8,227 nt of DNA from Flavobacteriales bacterium (GTDB lineage: Bacteria; Bacteroidota; Bacteroidia; Flavobacteriales; BACL11), in NCBI GenBank assembly GCA_018695965.1, contig JABHQB010000087.1:1-8227 (forward strand), written 5' to 3'. Below the pieces are notes generated by a model. That model was given only the letters and a program-made list of their open reading frames with translations, had not been told where the DNA came from and did no database searches. The position numbers and the translations under genes were made by a program. Every line of letters begins with the position of its first letter. Within the stretch, counting starts at the first letter, position 1. This document shows positions 1-6,338 of this stretch, piece by piece.

Positions 1-2
1 TG

Positions 3-128
3 GATGTTTATGAGTTAAAGAATCAGAGAGAGTTAGTGATTGAAAAAGGAACAAAGAGTAAAGGAGTTTATTTTGTAGAGGTTAAGATAAATAACGATAA
101 AATATTTAAGAAAATTACTTTACAATAA
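3..128 (+). CDS. C-terminal fragment of a T9SS-secreted protein (type A sorting domain)
   Basis: Only the last 41 codons are inside the window; the 5' part lies beyond the left edge. The visible peptide begins DVYELKNQRELVIEKG and ends KGVYFVEVK...NNDKIFKKITLQ, then TAA. The pattern of a glycine-aromatic beta-strand (GVYFVEV), a short turn and a Lys-rich final strand ending KKITLQ matches the type A C-terminal sorting domain that sends Bacteroidota proteins through the type IX secretion system. The tail is normally cleaved and the mature protein released or anchored at the outer membrane. The N-terminal cargo domain, and hence the function, cannot be seen. The gene appears unrelated to the ribosomal operon, being separated from it by a terminator and a promoter. 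Confidence is high for the sorting tail, and nothing can be said about the enzyme or adhesin upstream. Confidence 0.85.
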   Translation, partial: DVYELKNQRELVIEKGTKSKGVYFVEVKINNDKIFKKITLQ

Positions 129-162
129 TCTATTGAAAATTGGTAAAATGGCATAAGGCTAG

Positions 163-196
163 GTGTTCCTTTCTCACAATATTATGAGAATAACAC
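163..196 (+). other. Imperfect two-part hairpin in the intergenic region
   Basis: GTGTT (163-167) can pair with AACAC (192-196), and TTCTCA (171-176) with TGAGAA (185-190). An asymmetric internal loop (CCT opposite T) separates them and an 8-nt apical loop closes the structure. GTGT at 217-220 could compete for ACAC at 193-196. No U-run follows, so it is not itself an intrinsic terminator. It could be 3'-UTR structure of the upstream secreted-protein mRNA or part of a small RNA ending at the terminator at 250. No known RNA family was recognised. Confidence 0.35.
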
Positions 197-225
197 ATTA
201 AGACAATCCATTTTTGGTGTAAATT

Positions 226-250
226 AAGACCTCATTTATGAGGTTTTTTT
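226..250 (+). terminator. Rho-independent terminator
   Basis: The stem pairs ACCTCA (229-234) with TGAGGT (239-244) around a TTTA loop. It can be extended outward by a G·T and two A-T pairs, and seven T residues follow (244-250). This is a standard intrinsic terminator. It lies 100 nt after the T9SS-cargo stop codon and 121 nt before the rpsL start, so it most likely ends the upstream transcript and insulates the ribosomal operon. The A residues on the 5' side are too few for efficient termination on the other strand. Confidence 0.75.
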
Positions 251-280
251 AGTTGAATTACTTCTAGAAATCCAAATTTA

Positions 281-332
281 TTAAAAAAAACAAACTTCCT
301 TTTCTTTATACTAAAAGAAATGATTACATTTG
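281..332 (+). promoter_or_regulatory. Probable operon promoter (Bacteroidota -7 box TAnnTTTG, with upstream A-tract)
   Basis: TACATTTG at 325-332 fits the Bacteroidota housekeeping sigma -7 consensus TAnnTTTG exactly. The expected -33 TTTG element is poor: only TTTC at 301-304, 20 nt upstream, is in the right place. An A-tract at 283-290 lies where an UP-like element would sit. Transcription would be expected to start near 337-340, giving a leader of about 30-35 nt before the rpsL ATG at 371. By base composition the 8-mer should occur several times by chance in the window, and other copies do lie inside genes. Position, just after a terminator and before a ribosomal operon, is what supports this one. 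Confidence 0.6.
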
Positions 333-370
333 CCGACCATTTTAATAGAGAAATTAAGGTAAAGAAAATT

Positions 371-745
371 ATGCCAACAATACAACAGTTAGTAAGACAA
401 GGTAGAACTAAAATAATAAAGAAGAGTAAATCTTTAGCTTTAGATAGTTGTCCTCAGAGAAGAGGAGTGTGTACAAGAGTTTATACAACTACACCTAAAA
501 AGCCAAACTCTGCACTTAGAAAAGTTGCTAGGGTTAGATTAACAAATGGAAATGAAGTAAACGCCTATATTGGAGGAGAAGGTCATAACTTACAAGAGCA
601 CTCAATTGTTTTAATTAGAGGAGGTAGAGTAAAAGATTTACCAGGTGTAAGATATCATGTTGTTAGAGGGGCTTTAGATACTTCAGGTGTAGATGACAGA
701 ACGCAAAGAAGATCAAAATATGGTACTAAAAGACCTAAAAAATAA
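371..745 (+). CDS. rpsL: 30S ribosomal protein S12
   Basis: S12 lies at the decoding centre on the 30S interface and monitors codon-anticodon pairing. The product is 124 aa, the usual length. Landmarks are MPTIQQLVRQGR at the N-terminus, TTTPKKPNSALRK (39-51) with Lys43, and GGEGHNLQEHS (68-78) followed by GGRVKDLPGVRYH with Lys88 and Asp89. Lys43 and Lys88 are the main positions of streptomycin-resistance mutations and both are wild type here. Asp89 is the residue methylthiolated by RimO in E. coli. The frame stays open upstream to an ATG at 320, but those 17 extra residues have no S12 homology known to me and contain the predicted promoter, so 371 is chosen. An AAGG at 356-359 is a weak Shine-Dalgarno candidate. 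It is the first gene of the operon; rpsG follows after 14 nt. Confidence 0.97.
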   Translation: MPTIQQLVRQGRTKIIKKSKSLALDSCPQRRGVCTRVYTTTPKKPNSALRKVARVRLTNGNEVNAYIGGEGHNLQEHSIVLIRGGRVKDLPGVRYHVVRGALDTSGVDDRTQRRSKYGTKRPKK

Positions 746-759
746 ATAGATTTTAGAAA

Positions 760-1230
760 ATGAGAAAATCAAGAGCTAAGAAAAGAATATTAATTCCAGA
801 CCCAAAATTTGGGTCTATTTTAGTAACAAGATTCGTCAATAACTTAATGTTAGATGGTAAAAAAAGTATTGCTTTTAAAGTGTTTTATGATGCTTTAGAT
901 ATAGTGTCTTCAAAAGTTGAAGAAGAAGAGGCTTTACTTGTTTGGGAGAAATCTTTAGAAAACATTACTCCTCATGTAGAGGTAAGAAGCAGAAGAATTG
1001 GAGGAGCTACTTTCCAAATCCCACAGCCAGTTAGAGATGATAGAAGAACTTCATTAGGTATGAAATGGCTAATTGATGCAGCTAGAAAAAGAAATGAAAA
1101 AACAATGGCAAATAATTTGTCTTCAGAAATTGTTGCTGGTTATAAAGAAGAAGGTGCAGCATATAAAAAGAAACAAGACACTCATAGAATGGCTGAAGCA
1201 AATAAAGCTTTTTCACATTTCAGATTTTAA
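760..1230 (+). CDS. rpsG: 30S ribosomal protein S7
   Basis: S7 nucleates assembly of the 30S head by binding the 3' major domain of 16S rRNA, and it contacts tRNA at the E site. The product is 156 aa, normal for the family. The N-terminal basic tail MRKSRAKKR is followed by the conserved DPKFGSILVTRFVNNLMLDGKK (14-35), then VEVRSRRIGGATFQIP (73-88) and the C-terminal DTHRMAEANKAFSHFRF. The start has no Shine-Dalgarno sequence, only ATTTTAGAAA before ATG. In E. coli the roughly 100-nt rpsL-rpsG spacer holds the site where S7 represses its own operon. Here the spacer is 14 nt, so that site cannot exist in the same form. Confidence 0.97.
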   Translation: MRKSRAKKRILIPDPKFGSILVTRFVNNLMLDGKKSIAFKVFYDALDIVSSKVEEEEALLVWEKSLENITPHVEVRSRRIGGATFQIPQPVRDDRRTSLGMKWLIDAARKRNEKTMANNLSSEIVAGYKEEGAAYKKKQDTHRMAEANKAFSHFRF

Positions 1231-1242
1231 TTAAATTATAAA

Positions 1243-3351
1243 ATGGCAAAAAGAGATTTAAAATATACAAGAAATATTGGGATTGCGGCTCATATTGATG
1301 CTGGTAAAACTACTACTACTGAAAGGATTCTTTATTATGGTGGTGTTTCTCATAAAATCGGGGAAGTGCACGATGGAGCTGCTACAATGGACTGGATGGA
1401 ACAAGAACAAGAAAGAGGTATTACCATTACTTCCGCTGCAACTACTTTAGATTGGCCTTATAGAGGTATTAATTATCATGTAAATATTATTGATACTCCG
1501 GGTCATGTTGATTTTACTGTTGAAGTAAATAGATCTTTAAGAGTTTTAGATGGTTTAGTTTTCTTGTTTTCTGCTGTAGATGGTGTAGAGCCACAATCAG
1601 AAACTAATTGGAGACTTGCAAATAATTACAATGTGCCTAGAATTGGATTTGTAAATAAGATGGATAGACAAGGAGCTAACTTTTTAGCTGTTTGTAAGGA
1701 TGTAAAAGATATGCTTGGTTCACATGCCTTACCATTACAGATTCCTATTGGAGCAGAAGATGAGTTTGAAGGTGTTGTTGACTTAATTAACTTCAAAGGT
1801 ATTGTGTGGAATGAAGATGATCATGGTATGACTTTTAGAGAAATCGAAATTCCTGAGGATATCATTGATGAAGCAAGAGAATATAGAGGAGAGTTATTAG
1901 AAGCAGTTGCTGAGTTTGATGAGTCTTTAATGGAGAAGTATTTTGAAGACGAAAACTCTTTAACTGAAAAAGAAATATTGAGTGCTCTTAGAGAAGCTAC
2001 TATTTCAGGCAAAGTTGTTCCTATGATGTGTGGTTCAGCATTTAAAAACAAAGGAGTTCAAGCAATGTTAGATATGGTAATGGAAATTCTTCCTTCACCA
2101 ATTGATACGGAAGCTATTGTTGGAACAAATCCAGATACAGATGAAGAAGTATCAAGAAAACCATCTGTTGATGAGCCATTTGCTTCATTAGCATTTAAAA
2201 TTGCTACAGATCCTTATGTTGGTAGATTGTGTTTTACAAGAGCGTATTCTGGAATTTTAGAATCAGGTTCATATGTGTTTAACACAAGAACTAGCAAGAA
2301 AGAAAGAATATCAAGAATTTTCCAGATGCATGCTAATAAACAAAACCAAATTGAATCACTTCAAGCGGGAGATATAGCTGCTTTAGTTGGGTTTAAAGAT
2401 ATAAGAACTGGAGATACGTTATGTGCTGAGAAACATCCTATTGTATTAGAATCAATGGATTTCCCAGATCCTGTAATTGGAATTGCAGTAGAACCAAAAA
2501 CTCAACAAGATATGGATAAGATGGGAGTTGCTTTATCTAAATTATCTGAAGAAGACCCTACCTTTACTGTGAAAACAGATCATGATTCTGGTCAAACAAT
2601 TATTTCAGGAATGGGTGAATTACATCTAGAAATTCTTGTTGAAAGAATGAAAAGAGAATTTGGTGTTGAGTGTAATCAAGGAGCTCCACAAGTATCTTAT
2701 AAAGAATCTGTAACTCAATCAGTAACACATAGAGAGGTTTATAAGAAGCAATCAGGTGGTAGAGGTAAATTTGCGGATATTAATTTTGAACTTTCTCCAG
2801 CTGATTCAGATTATGAGGAAGGAGGATTACAGTTTATTAATGAGATTAAAGGAGGTAATATTCCTAAAGAATTTATTCCTTCTGTAGAGAAAGGTTTTAA
2901 AATGGCTATGGAGAATGGTGTGTTAGCTGGTTTTCCGATAGAGACATTGAAGGTAAGATTATTTGATGGTTCCTATCATGATGTAGATTCCGATGCATTA
3001 TCATTTGAATTATGTGCAAAAATTGCATTCAAATCATCAGTCAAACAAGCTGGTCCTGAATTATTAGAACCAATCATGAGACTAGATGTTATTACTCCAG
3101 AGGCGAATATGGGAGATATCATTGGAGATTTAAACAGAAGAAGAGGTCAGGTTGAAGGAATGGAGGATAAATCTGGATCTAAATTAGTAAAAGCTAAAGT
3201 ACCTTTGTCAGAGATGTTTGGATATGTTACAGATTTAAGAACAATGTCATCTGGTAGAGCAACATCTACAATGGAGTTTGCTAGTTTTGAAACTGCACCT
3301 AAGAATGTATCAGACACAGTAATTGCGGAAACAACAGGAGTACAACAATAA
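1243..3351 (+). CDS. fusA: Elongation factor G (translocase GTPase)
   Basis: EF-G moves tRNAs and mRNA through the ribosome at the cost of GTP and, with RRF, helps recycle ribosomes. At 702 aa it has the full five-domain length. The G domain (about 1-290) shows the P-loop AHIDAGKTT (16-24), switch I RGITITSA (58-65), DTPGH (84-88), NKMD (138-141) and GSAFK (264-268). Domains II to V follow. Domain IV carries GSYHDVDS, with His579 matching the E. coli tip residue His583. Domain V contains the RRRGQVEGME segment. All catalytic motifs are intact, including the switch-II histidine His88. Some Bacteroidota also carry a second, divergent EF-G; the ribosomal-operon location and intact motifs make this the canonical translocase. 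It is followed 6 nt later by rpsJ, with no tuf gene. Confidence 0.97.
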   Translation: MAKRDLKYTRNIGIAAHIDAGKTTTTERILYYGGVSHKIGEVHDGAATMDWMEQEQERGITITSAATTLDWPYRGINYHVNIIDTPGHVDFTVEVNRSLRVLDGLVFLFSAVDGVEPQSETNWRLANNYNVPRIGFVNKMDRQGANFLAVCKDVKDMLGSHALPLQIPIGAEDEFEGVVDLINFKGIVWNEDDHGMTFREIEIPEDIIDEAREYRGELLEAVAEFDESLMEKYFEDENSLTEKEILSALREATISGKVVPMMCGSAFKNKGVQAMLDMVMEILPSPIDTEAIVGTNPDTDEEVSRKPSVDEPFASLAFKIATDPYVGRLCFTRAYSGILESGSYVFNTRTSKKERISRIFQMHANKQNQIESLQAGDIAALVGFKDIRTGDTLCAEKHPIVLESMDFPDPVIGIAVEPKTQQDMDKMGVALSKLSEEDPTFTVKTDHDSGQTIISGMGELHLEILVERMKREFGVECNQGAPQVSYKESVTQSVTHREVYKKQSGGRGKFADINFELSPADSDYEEGGLQFINEIKGGNIPKEFIPSVEKGFKMAMENGVLAGFPIETLKVRLFDGSYHDVDSDALSFELCAKIAFKSSVKQAGPELLEPIMRLDVITPEANMGDIIGDLNRRRGQVEGMEDKSGSKLVKAKVPLSEMFGYVTDLRTMSSGRATSTMEFASFETAPKNVSDTVIAETTGVQQ

Positions 3352-3357
3352 TAAATT

Positions 3358-3666
3358 ATGGCACAGAAAGTAAGAATAAAATTAAAATCGTTTGACCATA
3401 GTTTGGTTGACCAATCTGCTGAGAAAATTGTAAAGACTGTAAAAACTTCAGGAGCTGTAGTAAGTGGTCCAATTCCATTACCAACTCACAAGAAGATTTA
3501 TACCGTATTAAGATCTCCTCACGTAAATAAGGAAGCTAGAGAGCAATTCCAATTATCTTCTCATAAAAGAATAATGGATATATATAATGCGTCATCTAAA
3601 ACAATTGATGCATTAATGAAATTAGAACTTCCTTCGGGAGTTCATGTAGATATTAAAGTAATATAA
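3358..3666 (+). CDS. rpsJ: 30S ribosomal protein S10
   Basis: S10 is a 30S head protein and, as NusE, a partner of NusB and NusG in transcription antitermination and coupling. The product is 102 aa, the usual length. It shows the N-terminal RIKLKSFDH, the VSGPIPLPTHKK segment (35-46) and the RSPHVNKEAREQFQL stretch (52-66) of the long S10 loop, and ends in VDIKVI. In E. coli rpsJ heads its own operon behind a long leader through which L4 represses the operon. Here only 6 nt (ATAAATT region) separate it from the fusA stop, so it must be read mainly from the upstream transcript. Confidence 0.97.
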   Translation: MAQKVRIKLKSFDHSLVDQSAEKIVKTVKTSGAVVSGPIPLPTHKKIYTVLRSPHVNKEAREQFQLSSHKRIMDIYNASSKTIDALMKLELPSGVHVDIKVI

Positions 3667-3678
3667 ATAATAAAAAAG

Positions 3679-4293
3679 ATGCCAGGTTTAATAGGTAAAA
3701 AAATAGGAATGACAAGTATTTTCTCTGAAGAAGGGAACAATATACCTTGTACTATTCTAGAGGTTGGCCCTTGTACTGTAACTCAAATAAAAAATGAGGA
3801 AGTTGATGGTTATAATGCAGTACAGATTGGTTATGAAGAACAAAAGGATCATAGAATAAGTAAATCTCTCAAAGGACATTTTTCCAAAGCAAAATCTCCA
3901 AATCTTAAAAAATTAATAGAATTCAGTTCTTTTGAGGAGGTAAATTTAGGAGATACTCTTACTACAGAATTATTTGAAGAAGGTGATTATGTAGAAGTTG
4001 TTGGAACTTCAAAAGGTAAAGGATTTCAAGGTGTAGTAAAAAGACACGGATTTAAAGGAGTAAATGATGCGACTCACGGTCAGCATAACAGGCAAAGACA
4101 CCCTGGTTCTATTGGTGCTGCTTCATATCCCGCAAGAGTTTTTAAAGGCATGAGAATGGGAGGACAAATGGGTAATGATAGAGTGAAAGTTGAAAACTTA
4201 CAAGTAGTGAAAATTATGGCAGACAGAAATTTAATTTTAGTTAACGGTTCTGTTCCTGGTGCGAATAATTCATATATAACAATTGAGAAATAA
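3679..4293 (+). CDS. rplC: 50S ribosomal protein L3
   Basis: L3 starts 50S assembly and sends a long loop close to the peptidyl-transferase centre. The product is 204 aa, typical for the family. Landmarks are MPGLIGKKIGMTSIF at the start, the glycine-rich GTSKGKGFQGVVKRHGFKG (109-127), and RHPGSIGAASYPARVFKG in the central loop, then MGGQMGNDRV. The E. coli loop has Gln150 (SIGQNQTPG), which PrmB methylates; the equivalent residue here is Ala147, so that modification is impossible. The stop codon shares its last A with the rplD start (TAATG), which suggests translational coupling. Confidence 0.97.
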   Translation: MPGLIGKKIGMTSIFSEEGNNIPCTILEVGPCTVTQIKNEEVDGYNAVQIGYEEQKDHRISKSLKGHFSKAKSPNLKKLIEFSSFEEVNLGDTLTTELFEEGDYVEVVGTSKGKGFQGVVKRHGFKGVNDATHGQHNRQRHPGSIGAASYPARVFKGMRMGGQMGNDRVKVENLQVVKIMADRNLILVNGSVPGANNSYITIEK

Positions 4294-4922
4294 TGAAATT
4301 ATCAGTTTATAATACAGAGGGTAAAGAAACTTCAAAAACAGTTTCTTTAAGTAAAGATATCTTTGGTATCGAACCTAATGACCATGCTATTTATTTAGAT
4401 GTAAAGAATTACTTAGCAGCTCAAAGGCAGGGTACTCATAAATCTAAAGAGAGATCAGATGTTACAGGTAGTAGAAGGAAAATTAGAAAACAAAAAGGAT
4501 CTGGAGCTGCAAGGGTTGGTGATATTAAAAATCCATTGTTTAGAGGTGGAGGTAGAGTTTTTGGTCCTAGACCTAGAAGTTATGACTTTAAACTTAACAA
4601 AAAAGTTAAGGTTTTAGCACGTAAATCTGCATTATCTCAAATAGCTAAAGATAAGAAAATGATTATATTAGAAGATTTTTCTATGGACACTCCAAGTACA
4701 AAAGATTTTGCTAAAATTTTATCTAATTTAGATCAGACAAATAATAAAACTTTATTAATACTTACGGATTCAAATAAAAATATACTTTTGTCTTCGCGAA
4801 ATTTAAAGAAGACTAAAGTGGTAAATGTTTCATCTATAAATACTTATGATTTAATGAATGCTCATAAACTAATGTTTGTTGAGTCTTCAATTAAGGAAAT
4901 AGAGAAAAATTATAAAAATTAG
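4293..4922 (+). CDS. rplD: 50S ribosomal protein L4
   Basis: L4 binds 23S rRNA domain I, and its extended loop lines the narrow part of the nascent-peptide tunnel. In E. coli it also represses the S10 operon. The product is 209 aa, normal length. The tunnel loop lies around residues 45-95 and contains RRKIRKQKGSGAARVGD (61-77) and FRGGGRVFGPRPRSY (83-97). Lys68 aligns with the E. coli Lys63 position known for macrolide resistance and is wild type. The C-terminal domain (about 105-209) has the usual globular fold sequence, less conserved and Lys/Asn-rich. The start codon overlaps the rplC stop by 1 nt, which points to termination-reinitiation. No S10-type leader is present for L4 to act on. 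Confidence 0.97.
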   Translation: MKLSVYNTEGKETSKTVSLSKDIFGIEPNDHAIYLDVKNYLAAQRQGTHKSKERSDVTGSRRKIRKQKGSGAARVGDIKNPLFRGGGRVFGPRPRSYDFKLNKKVKVLARKSALSQIAKDKKMIILEDFSMDTPSTKDFAKILSNLDQTNNKTLLILTDSNKNILLSSRNLKKTKVVNVSSINTYDLMNAHKLMFVESSIKEIEKNYKN

Positions 4923-4927
4923 AAGTG

Positions 4928-5218
4928 ATGAATATTTTAATAAAACCAATAATTACTGAGAAAATGACAGCTCAATCGGAAACTTTTAACCGATTCGCTT
5001 TTGTTGTGGATAGATCTGCAAATAAAATTGAGATTAAAAAATCAGTAGAAGAAACTTATGATGTAACAGTTGAATCAGTTAGAACTATGGTTTGTATTGG
5101 TAAGAAAAGAACAAGAGGAACTAAATCTGGTTTCATTTCAGGTAGAACAAAAACTTATAAAAAAGCTATTGTTTCTTTGTCTGAAGGTGATACTATTGAT
5201 TTTTACAGTAATATATAA
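4928..5218 (+). CDS. rplW: 50S ribosomal protein L23
   Basis: L23 sits at the tunnel exit and is the docking site for signal recognition particle and trigger factor. The product is 96 aa. The N-terminal MNILIKPIITEKM is the family signature, and the basic loop GKKRTRGTKSGFISGRTKTYKK (58-79) binds 23S rRNA. The sequence reads GTG-ATG at 4925-4930. The ATG at 4928 is chosen because it gives the standard N-terminus and ATG is preferred; GTG at 4925 would add one Met. The gap after the rplD stop is 5 nt. The eight bases before rplB follow its stop. Confidence 0.95.
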   Translation: MNILIKPIITEKMTAQSETFNRFAFVVDRSANKIEIKKSVEETYDVTVESVRTMVCIGKKRTRGTKSGFISGRTKTYKKAIVSLSEGDTIDFYSNI

Positions 5219-5226
5219 TTTGAGAA

Positions 5227-6054
5227 ATGGCAGTTAGAAAATTAAAACCAAATACTCCAGGACAAAGACATAAAGTTGCTAGGTCTTTTGATGAAGTAAC
5301 TACTTCATCACCAGAAAAGAGCTTATTAGTTAAGCAAAAAAGAACTGGAGGTAGAAATGATAGAGGTAAAATGACTATCAGACATGTAGGTGGTGGACAC
5401 AAACAGCGATATAGAATTATTGATTTTAAAAGAAATAAATTCGGAATACCCGCAAAAGTTGCTACTATCGAATATGATCCGAACAGAACAGCATATATTG
5501 CTCTTTTACATTATACTGATGGTGAAAAAAAATATATTGTTTCTCCTGAAGGGTTAAAAGTTGGGATGGAGTTATTATCTGGAAATAAATCACCTATTAT
5601 TATTGGTAACACTTTACCACTTACAAATATCCCTTTAGGAACATTAATTCATAATATTGAGTTAAAACCAGGTCAAGGAGGTATTTTAGTGAGAAGCGCT
5701 GGTTCATATGCTCAGTTAATGGCAAAAGATGGTAAGTACGCTACTGTTAAATTAGCTTCTGGAGAGATCAGACAAATTTTAACTACTTGTTTAGCTACTA
5801 TCGGAACAGTTTCAAATTCTCAGAACCAATTACAGATTTCTGGTAAAGCAGGTAGAAGTAGATGGAAAGGCAGAAGACCAAGAGTTAGATCTACAGTGAT
5901 GAATCCTGTTGATCATCCAATGGGTGGTGGAGAAGGAAAACACTCAGGAGGTATTCCAAGGTCTAAAAATGGTATTCCTGCGAAAGGATATAAAACTAGA
6001 GATAAGAAAAAGGCTTCAGATAAGTATATAATTGAAAGAAGAAAAAAGAAATAA
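5227..6054 (+). CDS. rplB: 50S ribosomal protein L2
   Basis: L2 is a primary 23S rRNA-binding protein needed for subunit joining and for peptidyl-transferase activity. The product is 275 aa, as expected. It begins MAVRKLKPNTPGQRH, then has the RGKMTIRHVGGGHKQRYRIIDFKR region (46-69), the OB-fold and SH3-like core, and the C-terminal loop NPVDHPMGGGEG (226-237). His230 matches E. coli His229, implicated in peptidyl transfer, and is kept. The second histidine of the E. coli loop (HPHGGGEG) is Met232 here, as in other Bacteroidota L2 proteins I know. The tail is strongly basic and ends IIERRKKK. It is followed by rpsS after 3 nt. Confidence 0.97.
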   Translation: MAVRKLKPNTPGQRHKVARSFDEVTTSSPEKSLLVKQKRTGGRNDRGKMTIRHVGGGHKQRYRIIDFKRNKFGIPAKVATIEYDPNRTAYIALLHYTDGEKKYIVSPEGLKVGMELLSGNKSPIIIGNTLPLTNIPLGTLIHNIELKPGQGGILVRSAGSYAQLMAKDGKYATVKLASGEIRQILTTCLATIGTVSNSQNQLQISGKAGRSRWKGRRPRVRSTVMNPVDHPMGGGEGKHSGGIPRSKNGIPAKGYKTRDKKKASDKYIIERRKKK

Positions 6055-6057
6055 AGT

Positions 6058-6324
6058 ATGGCTAGATCTTTAAAAAAAGGACCTTATATTCATTATAAAT
6101 TGCAAAGAAAAGTTGATGCAATGAATGAGTCTGGTAAGAATTCAGTAATTAAAACATGGTCGAGAGCTTCAATGATTGCTCCTGATTTTGTTGGAAAAAC
6201 ATTTGCGGTTCATAATGGTAGACAATTTATTCCTGTATTTGTTACTGAAAATATGGTAGGTCATAAGTTAGGAGAATTTTCTCCTACAAGAACTTTTAGA
6301 GGTCACGGAGGTAATAGAAGGTAA
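6058..6324 (+). CDS. rpsS: 30S ribosomal protein S19
   Basis: S19 forms a complex with S13 in the 30S head, near the A-site tRNA and the intersubunit bridge to the 50S. The product is 88 aa, the normal size. It begins MARSLKKGPYIHYKL, contains IKTWSRAS (31-38), and carries the family signature VTENMVGHKLGEFSPTRTF (62-80) followed by RGHGG. The start lies 3 nt after the rplB stop (TAAAGTATG), too close for an independent ribosome-binding site, so coupling to rplB translation is likely. No unusual residues were seen. Confidence 0.97.
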   Translation: MARSLKKGPYIHYKLQRKVDAMNESGKNSVIKTWSRASMIAPDFVGKTFAVHNGRQFIPVFVTENMVGHKLGEFSPTRTFRGHGGNRR

Positions 6325-6338
6325 TAAAAAGAAAAGAA

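Noticed and set aside
129..370. tRNA, riboswitch or CRISPR repeat in the intergenic region
   Set aside because: No cloverleaf, CCA end, known aptamer core or direct repeats were found. Only the hairpin, the terminator and the promoter box can be supported.
1821..2051. 76-codon minus-strand open frame inside fusA
   Set aside because: It lies wholly within the intact EF-G gene, antisense to it, has no recognisable domain, and is Ser/Ile-rich as expected from the complement of this codon use.
2781..2788. TAATTTTG within fusA as an internal promoter
   Set aside because: It lies mid-gene, about 570 nt before the next start, without a properly spaced TTTG.
4358..4365. TATCTTTG within rplD as an internal promoter
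   Set aside because: It fits TAnnTTTG but has no -33 element, is early in a coding sequence, and this motif is expected several times by chance in DNA of this composition.
5193..5402. 69-codon minus-strand open frame across rplW/rplB
   Set aside because: It is antisense to the end of rplW and the start of rplB. Its low-complexity Pro/Leu/Cys content looks like a shadow of the sense codons.
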